From NCBI GenBank assembly GCA_030595485.1, contig JAUVDE010000084.1, positions 1 to 10,208 on the forward strand: 10,208 nt of DNA, in the 5' to 3' direction. Below the pieces are notes generated by a model. That model searched no databases and had not been told where the DNA came from. It saw only the letters and a list, made by a program, of their open reading frames with translations. Within the stretch, counting starts at the first letter, position 1. Each line of letters starts with the position of its first letter. A program made the translations under genes and the position numbers. The DNA comes from Draconibacterium sp. (lineage in GTDB: Bacteria > Bacteroidota > Bacteroidia > Bacteroidales > Prolixibacteraceae). Below, one piece after another: positions 1 to 7,575 of the stretch.

Positions 1-2874
1 TTCTATTTCGTAAGCACGATTTAACTTAAAAGTTTTTGTTTGATTTGCCTGTTCACTTATTTGAGCTGTTTCAGTTAAGCCAGTGTAATAAAGCGGGACA
101 GTAATCTTTTTCCGAATTACATTATCGGTTGGATTAAATACTAGTAGAAATCCCTTTTCTTTCAGTGTCGGATTCGCATGCATCATATAATCAATATCGC
201 GACCATCGGCACGGCGAATGTGAATGATGTCGCTTTCCAGAATATCACGGTATTTTTTGTACCAGCTCACTACGCGTTTCACCATTGTTTTGGTGGTTTC
301 AGTATCGTATAAACGGGGTCCGCGCAAAGCCGATTGAATTCCCATACCAATATTACTTACCAACATCATTTCGTAATGGTCGAGGTGTTCGTTTAAGGGC
401 TCAATGGTTGCCGCAGCACCGCCTCCATGGTATTGCGCCAAGGGAATAAAACTCCATCGCATAGTTGGTGTACTTTCCCATGTTCCATCGAAAATATTTT
501 GGCGCGTATGAATTAGCTGATGACGACGTGGCAGGGACCAATTGTTTTCGCGGTAACCAACTCCATTCTGGTTCGAGCCGGATAAATAATAATAATCGGG
601 CACACGCACATAAACACCCTGCGCTTTGCACCACTTGTAAAAGTCCGTAATTCGTTTCCATTGTTTGTATTGCGAATCACCCAAGCCATCGTGCCCGGGA
701 TGCTCGGTTGAAGCACAAACATCACCTGGATAACTACCATCGTGCGTAAAAGTCTTAAATCCAGTTTCGGCGAACATGCGGTACATTTTACGAAAATATT
801 CATGCCCCCATTCACTTTCTAAGCAGGGAGAATTACCAAAAGTTGCGAATCCACCAGTCCTTCCTGTTTTTGGATTTACCACATCATCCTTTTCGCTAAT
901 TCTGCGCGATGCCAACAAAGAGTAGGTACCAATTTTTATTCCTTTACTATTGGCATATTCGGCATACTTTTTCATTTTCGCATAGTTCTCCTCACTTTCA
1001 TTTTCAGGATTAAAACCACTGCCAAACGAGAAATTTACCATTTCGTAGCCAACTTCAGCAGCCTGGTCAATTCCATTGGTATATTCATCCCATTTCGAAC
1101 GTGTAATATGAAACATCATTGGATTTTCGGTAACCCAAGGTGCAACGGTACGGTACATTTTGCGCAGTGCCAAACCGTTTCTTTCTTTGTCGAAGGAATC
1201 ATAAGGAATCATAAACGAACGAATGGACTCAAAAGAATCGCCGGCAGCCACATTTAAATGATAACCATTGTCGGGGTAAATACGCATAGTATTCGGAATA
1301 TCCTGAATCCAGGAAATTTGTGTGACATAATCCTGATCGCTTCCCCAATGTACTACATGCCTGTTTCCTACTTTCATTTTCTGAGCCGAAAAAGCATAAT
1401 CGGTTTCGAAATGAATATTAGGCTTTACCTTAAAATCCTCACGACCACGGTAGCCGCTATATGGATTATGGTCGGCTATTCCCAAATATTCCGAAATTAT
1501 CTGATCCACTTTTACCGCTTCTCCCGAATTGTTATTTATAGTTATCCATTTGGACATGGCAGGAATACCATCGTACAATTCATAATTCACTGAAATAACC
1601 AATTTTTGAAGGTCGCTCAATTTTGAGTTTATTTTTTGAATTTCACTCTCGTTCAGTTTCCCGTAAGCTGAAAATTCATTCATGGTTAAACGAACCAACT
1701 CACCCGGAATATCATGGTCTTCTCCCAATGCATTTCTTCCCAGCTTTCCGATTCTAACTGAAATTGGGTCGGGTACTTCTTTCTCAAAATCAATGGTTTG
1801 GTAAGTTTTCCACTTTCCCTCTTTTGGTTTGGCTTCGCAATAAACTTTTGTGTCTACAATCCGAAGGCGTAAAAACCAGGTTCCATCAAAATTAACATTC
1901 TCTTTTCCTCCGGCACGCGTATTTTCTTTTTTACCATCGAAAACCGTAAATCGCCAGGCCCCATTGTTTTTCGACCCCGATTCATTCCCGGGACGCATAT
2001 TAAACTTTATAATACGATTTTCCCAAACCAGTGCAATTCCGGGTCCCCAAAAACCACTCACATCGGTTCCGGCATCAATAGATGTTTCCACCAAAGCAGT
2101 TCCGGCAGGCAATTCGTATTCAGCATAAACCGCTGTATTGTTTGGCGTATAAATTTCGCCGGGTTTACCTTCATTAAAAAATGAACTTCTTTCGTGGCTG
2201 GTGCTGGTACGAATGTTCCAAACATCTTCCATAGTGGCAAAATCGTCGTGATAAATTTCCTTACGGCCAATATTACTTTCTTGTGACAGGGCAATTAAAT
2301 CTTCTGGAGAAACATCAGTAAGTTGGTAATCCATCTGAAGTTTCACTCCTTTTGGTGGCCACTCAGCATCTGGTGCGTGGTGTCTAATTTGCTTCCAATC
2401 AAACCGTTTTTCAGGTGTCCCAATTTTAAATCCTGTAAATTTAAACGAAAACGGATCGGCTTTTAAATCATTCAGCCAATCGGGATACAAAAATGCAAGG
2501 TTGGGTTGTCCGGTTAATCCACCCACATTTACAGTAAATCCGTTTACCGATAGAATTGCTTCGGGTTTAACAGCACGAATATGTTCCTCCTGTTTGCTTA
2601 ACACTTTTAAACTTGTAGTGGCAGCATTCGGACTTAACCTGAACGAACGCGAAATTATTCCATTTGAAAGAATTAATTCATTATTGTCTTTGTTTCTAAA
2701 GACTTTGGCATTTTCATTTGGCTTTTGAATAAGCCAGTCGTCTTGTATACCATTTTTATATGCACCATTAATTATGGTCAGGTTTTTGAGGTCTTCTTTC
2801 CAATTTTGTGCTGTCCCACAAAAAACACTAAGTAGTAGAATTATGAGAACTGGATTTTTAAAGTTTTGAAACAT
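1..2874 (-). CDS. Large secreted GH36-like (alpha-galactosidase-like) glycosidase, C-terminus cut by window edge
   Basis: The frame is open from an ATG at 2874 to base 1, giving 958 codons without a stop, so the C-terminus lies off the left edge. Residues 1-23 form a Sec signal (hydrophobic core LIILLLSVF, likely cleavage after GTA). Residues about 55-205 and 405-580 look like the split N-terminal beta-sandwich of GH36-type enzymes (LSNGIISRSF, later YELYDGIPAMSKW). Residues about 205-405 look like an inserted concanavalin-like/DUF1349-type domain (HDDF at 209, GTWFLRLRI). A TIM barrel follows from about 585 to 880. Asp712 in FTHDGSYPGD sits where a clan GH-D nucleophile is expected. Asp760 (VPDYYYLSG) and Glu776 (GYRENNWSLPR) are candidate acid/bases. 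A C-terminal beta-domain begins near 890 (FLLVFNPTD) and is probably nearly complete. It is the last gene seen in the run, 44 bases after the preceding stop. Fold assignment is fairly sure; substrate is unknown, and alpha-galactosidase is only the nearest familiar label. Confidence 0.85.
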   Translation of the reverse strand, partial: MFQNFKNPVLIILLLSVFCGTAQNWKEDLKNLTIINGAYKNGIQDDWLIQKPNENAKVFRNKDNNELILSNGIISRSFRLSPNAATTSLKVLSKQEEHIRAVKPEAILSVNGFTVNVGGLTGQPNLAFLYPDWLNDLKADPFSFKFTGFKIGTPEKRFDWKQIRHHAPDAEWPPKGVKLQMDYQLTDVSPEDLIALSQESNIGRKEIYHDDFATMEDVWNIRTSTSHERSSFFNEGKPGEIYTPNNTAVYAEYELPAGTALVETSIDAGTDVSGFWGPGIALVWENRIIKFNMRPGNESGSKNNGAWRFTVFDGKKENTRAGGKENVNFDGTWFLRLRIVDTKVYCEAKPKEGKWKTYQTIDFEKEVPDPISVRIGKLGRNALGEDHDIPGELVRLTMNEFSAYGKLNESEIQKINSKLSDLQKLVISVNYELYDGIPAMSKWITINNNSGEAVKVDQIISEYLGIADHNPYSGYRGREDFKVKPNIHFETDYAFSAQKMKVGNRHVVHWGSDQDYVTQISWIQDIPNTMRIYPDNGYHLNVAAGDSFESIRSFMIPYDSFDKERNGLALRKMYRTVAPWVTENPMMFHITRSKWDEYTNGIDQAAEVGYEMVNFSFGSGFNPENESEENYAKMKKYAEYANSKGIKIGTYSLLASRRISEKDDVVNPKTGRTGGFATFGNSPCLESEWGHEYFRKMYRMFAETGFKTFTHDGSYPGDVCASTEHPGHDGLGDSQYKQWKRITDFYKWCKAQGVYVRVPDYYYLSGSNQNGVGYRENNWSLPRRHQLIHTRQNIFDGTWESTPTMRWSFIPLAQYHGGGAAATIEPLNEHLDHYEMMLVSNIGMGIQSALRGPRLYDTETTKTMVKRVVSWYKKYRDILESDIIHIRRADGRDIDYMMHANPTLKEKGFLLVFNPTDNVIRKKITVPLYYTGLTETAQISEQANQTKTFKLNRAYEIE

Positions 2875-2900
2875 GATAGTTTAGTTTACTGAATAAAATT

Positions 2901-2936
2901 CAAAATTTATACTGATATTTATTTTTTTGTACAAAA
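2901..2936 (-). promoter_or_regulatory. Weak Bacteroidota-type promoter candidate upstream of the GH36-like gene
   Basis: On the minus strand a TTTTG at 2936-2932 is followed after 20 bases by TATAAATTTTG at 2911-2901. This resembles the Bacteroidota TTTG / TAnnTTTG arrangement, except that one extra base separates TA from TTTG. It overlaps the last codons of the upstream gene and ends 26 bases before the ATG at 2874. In such AT-rich sequence a chance match is likely, so this is at best an internal promoter for the last gene. Confidence 0.2.
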
Positions 2937-5378
2937 GTTTACAATCATCTCCGGGCCTGCAACTCTTCCCTTACCTTTGTAGTCGAATTCAATAACATTC
3001 CGACCTTCACTTACTGCGAAACAACTCGCATCTAGTGTCACTTCATTTTTAATCTGATCATTTTCGGAAAAATGCTTAAGTGTTTTGCTACCCTTATTAA
3101 TAATGTAATCACCAGGTTCTAAGGCAAATGGCATCATGGTTTTTTGTGTACCCACTTTTAAGTAAATGCCTTTTACATTTTCCTTAGCTGTCTTTGGCAA
3201 TCGAATTACATATTGTAATTTTTGCTTTGGACCTGCACAATAATATTCCCATGTAGAAGAAGTTGGCAAGCCGGGTTCGGTTGTCATATTCACATGTTTA
3301 TAATCTAAAGAAACCGGAGCATCTGATGTACTCGCCAAAATCCCCTTGGGTAAGGTACTAAATTCGTCTTCGCCTGAAGCACGTCCCCCTTCAGGTGCCC
3401 ACGATTCTATAAATATTAATTTCGCAACACCATCTTTTATATCTAAACCATAAAAGGTATACGGATCGCGAAGCTTCACTTTTTGCTCTTCTGTAAAAAG
3501 ACCTTTCATTCTTGCCTCTTCCCACTTTTTAATCTCCGCTAAAATGGCATCGGCTTCTTTATTAATCTCTTCAAAATTAGGACTGATATAAAAATCTACA
3601 CCGGCATCGTAACCAGCACCAAGGCCCATAACCCATTCCATATCTTTCTTGGTAGTTTTAGCATTAATACTAAACTGTCCCATTTTTCGGGGTAACAAAT
3701 CCTCTTTTAACCCTTGCTGAACCTTAATTCGATGATCTAAATGTGCCTCTCTAAAATTCTTGGAAGTCCAGGGTTCGCCCCAACTTTCATTTGAAAAATA
3801 ATGCCAACCAAAATGCGTAACATCCGATGAATTGGCGACTATGTTTGGATTATCTAAATTATCGTAAAAAACCTTTACAAAACGGTCGCTGCCGTATCGG
3901 CCATGTCCACATGCCAAACCGCCTTCAATGCCATCGAAACTAATGCGTTTAAGATTAGCCTCATTAAAGAATTTAGCAAGGTTTTTTGCCATTTCATCTT
4001 GTAAGTTTATATCCGGAAAAAATACTTTATAACCATGTGACATCAAACGAGCCACTTGCTCACCTTTTTTGTGTGCAACTGCCTTTGTTCCAAATGCCCC
4101 ACGTTTACAATCTTTTAGTATTAATTGACCATTTGCAGTAGCAAAAGCATATTCAATTATCTCATCTCCAATTTGAACAGCCGTGTGCTCACGCCATCTT
4201 GGATTAACCTTGTCTAGGTTTGGCTCAAAGTAGGCAGGACGCACAGCCTCATCAAACAGTGCTAACTCATTATCTGTTGCTGAAATATTGCTTTCTAACT
4301 TCGTTATCCCAGCCTTAACCAAGTGGGGATGCGGTTTAGGAGTTACAAGCGGATCATTTGTGGTAACAAAGTTAGTTAAAGTATGAGCACCAAGGTTTAC
4401 ACCCTGCTTTTTTGCCTTATCAGAACATTCGCGCACCGACTGATAACCACTGGGAAAATCTCTATCTCTTAATTTAAAGGTTCCCCAGGTTGCGAAAATT
4501 CCACCATGATAAACACAAGTAATTCCAGCCTTTTTTGCAACATTAATACAATCATCAATATTATTTACGTTGAACGACATAATAAATTTTGATGATGTAG
4601 AGTAGTTGGAAATTTTATTCCATGTTTCCCCATTTTTAATATGAGGTAAGTTTTCTTCCAATACAATCTTCTCAATTACCTCTGTAAGTTTTTCTGCCGG
4701 AACACAATACATTGCAAATTTAGCACCTACAATTTCAGCATCGCTATCATTAACGGGTACAGCTTGTCCTAATTTTTGTTCCCAATTATCAACAACACGA
4801 TAAGTAGATCGATCGCGAACAAAGCCAGTTAAACTGGCGCCTCCCTCAATTTTTTTGGCAGCATTTCCAAACCTTTCTCTATTGGGAATTTCAAATCCTC
4901 CACGACTTTTGAGATTCAATCCCATAAAACCAACGGCAATGTTATCATCGTAAGCGATGCCAATTGATTGTCCAATTTTTTCAGATGGCCTTACATGATA
5001 TGGCCCCCAAATAACTTTATCAATCAATTTTTCGCTAATTATACTCGTAATTTTAATGCTTAGGTAATCACTTTTACTATTGATTTTTACATCAATTTGC
5101 GCTCCCGATCCATCGAAATCAAATTTCAATATTTCGCCGCTACGTTTCCAACTCGAAATCGGATAATTTATCCCCTCACACTCAATCGTTAATAAAGAGA
5201 CACTGTAATCTGGCATCAAAATATTTTCACCCGATTCCTTTTCCAGTAGTTCTGTAACTTGTCCTTTTTCATCAAGTAAAATCTTAAAATAATCGTTTTC
5301 GAGAAGTGATTTGTTGGTTACAATATTGCATGCAGCAAGGCAATAAACAAACATTATTAATAAAAATAATCTATTCAT
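2919..5378 (-). CDS. Putative TIM-barrel glycoside hydrolase lipoprotein, family not recognised
   Basis: This 819-residue protein starts at an ATG (5378) followed by a lipoprotein signal with lipobox LAAC (Cys17), so it is probably membrane-anchored. Residues about 20-255 look like a beta-sandwich of the kind that precedes the barrel in GH36/GH31-like enzymes. Residues about 265-640 have the alternating pattern of a TIM barrel: CVYHGGIF, GVNLGAHTL, YKVFFPDIN, ISFDGIEGG, MGLGAGYDAGVDF. Asp482 and Glu485 in FDGIEGG, at a strand end, are the best catalytic candidates. Residues about 397-445 form a small beta-rich insert with an RGAFGT...H..G pattern. Residues from about 650 to the end look like another beta-sandwich. 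It starts 30 bases after the stop of the GH36-like gene and shares its orientation, so it probably serves the same glycan. I do not recognise a characterised family; a hydrolase acting on galactose-type linkages is inference from fold and neighbours. Confidence 0.75.
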   Translation of the reverse strand: MNRLFLLIMFVYCLAACNIVTNKSLLENDYFKILLDEKGQVTELLEKESGENILMPDYSVSLLTIECEGINYPISSWKRSGEILKFDFDGSGAQIDVKINSKSDYLSIKITSIISEKLIDKVIWGPYHVRPSEKIGQSIGIAYDDNIAVGFMGLNLKSRGGFEIPNRERFGNAAKKIEGGASLTGFVRDRSTYRVVDNWEQKLGQAVPVNDSDAEIVGAKFAMYCVPAEKLTEVIEKIVLEENLPHIKNGETWNKISNYSTSSKFIMSFNVNNIDDCINVAKKAGITCVYHGGIFATWGTFKLRDRDFPSGYQSVRECSDKAKKQGVNLGAHTLTNFVTTNDPLVTPKPHPHLVKAGITKLESNISATDNELALFDEAVRPAYFEPNLDKVNPRWREHTAVQIGDEIIEYAFATANGQLILKDCKRGAFGTKAVAHKKGEQVARLMSHGYKVFFPDINLQDEMAKNLAKFFNEANLKRISFDGIEGGLACGHGRYGSDRFVKVFYDNLDNPNIVANSSDVTHFGWHYFSNESWGEPWTSKNFREAHLDHRIKVQQGLKEDLLPRKMGQFSINAKTTKKDMEWVMGLGAGYDAGVDFYISPNFEEINKEADAILAEIKKWEEARMKGLFTEEQKVKLRDPYTFYGLDIKDGVAKLIFIESWAPEGGRASGEDEFSTLPKGILASTSDAPVSLDYKHVNMTTEPGLPTSSTWEYYCAGPKQKLQYVIRLPKTAKENVKGIYLKVGTQKTMMPFALEPGDYIINKGSKTLKHFSENDQIKNEVTLDASCFAVSEGRNVIEFDYKGKGRVAGPEMIVNFCTKK

Positions 5379-5408
5379 GTTTTTGTTATTATTGGAATTA
5401 GTAGTTGG

Positions 5409-7487
5409 TTATTTTGTTTTATCAAATTCAAGAACTTTCACCTCACCAGGCTTCAGCTCAATTTCAATACGATCGCCATACGAAAATATTTTTCCGGCAA
5501 GGGTAGAGTTGTTCAATGGCGATGTAGTTTTATAACTTCCTTTTGCAACCTTTCCAAATTTACGATCGATTGTGAACGAGTAGCTTTGGGCATCCGTTTC
5601 TGATGAATTATGAAACGAAGCGTAACCACCTTTTTCATTCCAGCCGGTATAACCATAAACTTCCGTCTTTTTCGGATTGCCACCATGCATTCTGGCGTTT
5701 TTAAAATAAGGAAATACTTTATGTGACCATTTTAACCCATCGGCTAATACATCCCAGTCCGCTTCCGAAAGGTTTTGAGTTTTGATGTACAATTCAACAA
5801 AACCAGTTCCGCGTGAAAGGTTCATCCATAAATACTCGCTAAACTGTTGTACGCTTTCCCCCGTTTTTGTTTTTTTCGGTTCGTGGTTAAATACTGAATT
5901 TATTGGAAATTGAGTTTTTTCTGTTACCCAAGTGTCGTAATAAACACCATCGCGGTAAACCAATTCCTGAGTTCGGTTGCTTCCACCAGCTGCGTCGCCT
6001 GCGTTAATCATCCAAATTGCATCGGTGTACATTAGCCACCACGGACTTAAATAGGCTCCGTTTGAAATAACAATATAAACCTCAGGATTTACTTCGTGCT
6101 GCTTTTCAAAAATTTGCATTAAACGCTCGGTTCCGGCAACCAAATAGTAGGTTTTTAACTCATCATATTTGGTGTCGTTTAAACGTTTATCGGCTGGTTC
6201 AAATCCTTTTGTATCGAGTTGCGGCATGGTTGGAACGCCGTAATCTGCTCCGTTAAAATCAAACTCGCGCCGGTTCAGGTGTCCAAATAAGCCGTCGAGT
6301 TTAAAATAAGTAACACCTTGCTTTGTAAGTTCTACCATCCTTTCTTCCAACAATTGCATGTATTTTGGACCAGCCAGCGACATGTATTGGTCGAGCGCTT
6401 CCATACCTTTTTCGCGCATGTTTGGCACTGCCGGACGGGCACCAAAATTACAGCCGGGGCTTAACCAAAGTCCGAGGTTTGATTTTGCTGCTTGCACATT
6501 TTTAAAACTGGTAGAGAAATCGAGGTCAAACCTGCTTTCGTTTACCTGCCAGGCTTTTTTGCTCCAATCGGCGCGCGAATTCTGCCAACCATCGTCAATT
6601 ACAAAAGCCCGAAATGGCGGTACATTTCTATCGACCATTAATTCCTGATTGATTTTTTCAACGCTGCCTGCAAACGATTCTTTTGTTACACCAGGTCCAA
6701 AATCAAACCAGCTGTTGTATTGCACCTGCAAACGCAAAGGACGAACTCTAATCTTATCGATGTATTCGAAAAATGCATCCTGAATATAATCCGAATCATC
6801 GCCAACACCAATAACTGATTTATACGAAGTATAGGTTTCTTCGGGTTCTATTTTCTTACCCCATAAATAACCACAATATGCAGTACCATTCTCCACATAA
6901 TTATAGGATGCCGGAAATTCAGTACCCCAAAATGTAGCCGATTGTTTTGTGTAAAGCGGTTGCCCTAAACCCGGACGCCATTTTGAAGGCCCCCAAGCCG
7001 TAATTTGTTTCATTTGGTAGGGCTGGTAGATGTCTTCCAGGGCAATGGTTTCAATGTCAATTCGCTCAAGTGTTACAGATTTCTCCGACTTAATTTTCAG
7101 AAATTTATTCATATATGAATTGCTTTCTGAAAGTTCGTAATGAACTTCTACCTCCAATTTATGCAACTTATTTTCTAACAAGAACACCAATTCTAAAGGC
7201 GTGTCTTTTACTGTCTTTTTGAAATTAAAATCTTCTGAAGTCAAAACTACATCTGAATTTTCGATATGCGTTCCTTCTGAAATACGGAGTTGAAATTCTA
7301 CTTCGTTTTGAGGAATTATTTCTTGGTTTGAAACTTTGTTTATCACCTTTTTTGTGTGAAGTTTTCCTCCTTCAATACTAATTGTTCTTGACAAGGAATT
7401 GTTCTCAATAGTAAATTCATTCTTGCTGGTACAACTTATTGTTGCAATAAATAGCAGAATTGCAATTGTTTGAATTATTGATTTCAT
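5409..7487 (-). CDS. GH36-like alpha-galactosidase lipoprotein
   Basis: The protein has 692 residues from the ATG at 7487. That start is chosen because it directly opens a lipoprotein-type signal (MKSIIQTIAILLFIATISC, Cys19). The frame extends upstream only to a TTG at 7571, which would bury the signal behind 28 residues. A beta-sandwich N-domain (about 20-265) precedes a TIM barrel (about 285-600) and a C-terminal beta-domain (about 620-692). Clan GH-D marks are FVIDDGWQ (Asp298, Asp299), GLWLSPG, and YFKLDG with Asp398 as likely nucleophile, where classical GH36 has KWD. Asp498 in NAGDAAGG is a likely acid/base. The family removes alpha-linked galactose with retention, and the anchor suggests periplasmic or surface action. 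It lies 88 bases after the GH172 gene and 30 before the next. The roughly 100-residue gap between the two acids is longer than the approximately 60 I recall for GH36, so substrate may differ. Confidence 0.87.
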   Translation of the reverse strand: MKSIIQTIAILLFIATISCTSKNEFTIENNSLSRTISIEGGKLHTKKVINKVSNQEIIPQNEVEFQLRISEGTHIENSDVVLTSEDFNFKKTVKDTPLELVFLLENKLHKLEVEVHYELSESNSYMNKFLKIKSEKSVTLERIDIETIALEDIYQPYQMKQITAWGPSKWRPGLGQPLYTKQSATFWGTEFPASYNYVENGTAYCGYLWGKKIEPEETYTSYKSVIGVGDDSDYIQDAFFEYIDKIRVRPLRLQVQYNSWFDFGPGVTKESFAGSVEKINQELMVDRNVPPFRAFVIDDGWQNSRADWSKKAWQVNESRFDLDFSTSFKNVQAAKSNLGLWLSPGCNFGARPAVPNMREKGMEALDQYMSLAGPKYMQLLEERMVELTKQGVTYFKLDGLFGHLNRREFDFNGADYGVPTMPQLDTKGFEPADKRLNDTKYDELKTYYLVAGTERLMQIFEKQHEVNPEVYIVISNGAYLSPWWLMYTDAIWMINAGDAAGGSNRTQELVYRDGVYYDTWVTEKTQFPINSVFNHEPKKTKTGESVQQFSEYLWMNLSRGTGFVELYIKTQNLSEADWDVLADGLKWSHKVFPYFKNARMHGGNPKKTEVYGYTGWNEKGGYASFHNSSETDAQSYSFTIDRKFGKVAKGSYKTTSPLNNSTLAGKIFSYGDRIEIELKPGEVKVLEFDKTK

Positions 7488-7549
7488 TTGATTTATTAAT
7501 TTTTTATGAAAATATTTTACTTGTTTTTGATAGTTGTAAAGTGCAATTA

Positions 7550-7575
7550 TTCCGGCATTTTTTTGCCGCAAATTA
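7550..7575 (-). repeat. Short inverted repeat between the GH172 and GH36-like genes
   Basis: CGGCA at 7553-7557 and TGCCG at 7564-7568 form a perfect 5-bp stem around a six-T loop (A in the transcript), just downstream of the GH172 stop. Pairing may extend weakly with mismatches on either side. No U-tract follows in the minus-strand transcript, so it is not a convincing terminator. A processing or mRNA-stability hairpin is possible, and so is chance. Confidence 0.3.

Noticed and set aside
401..815. Overlapping minus-strand frames at 401-661 and 513-815
   Set aside because: They are out-of-frame readings within the catalytic barrel of the long GH36-like gene, whose own frame is open and carries family motifs throughout.
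1258..2728. Open frames on both strands at 1258-1593, 1850-2128, 2058-2294 and 2501-2728
   Set aside because: All fall inside the long GH36-like coding region and show no domain or signal of their own.
6358..6648. Plus-strand frame of 96 codons
   Set aside because: It is antisense to the conserved barrel core (FVIDDGWQ to GLWLSP) of the GH36-like lipoprotein gene, which explains its open frame.
7488..7571. N-terminal extension of the GH36-like gene to a TTG at 7571
   Set aside because: It would place 28 residues before an evident lipoprotein signal, and the start codon is TTG. The ATG at 7487 explains the protein better.
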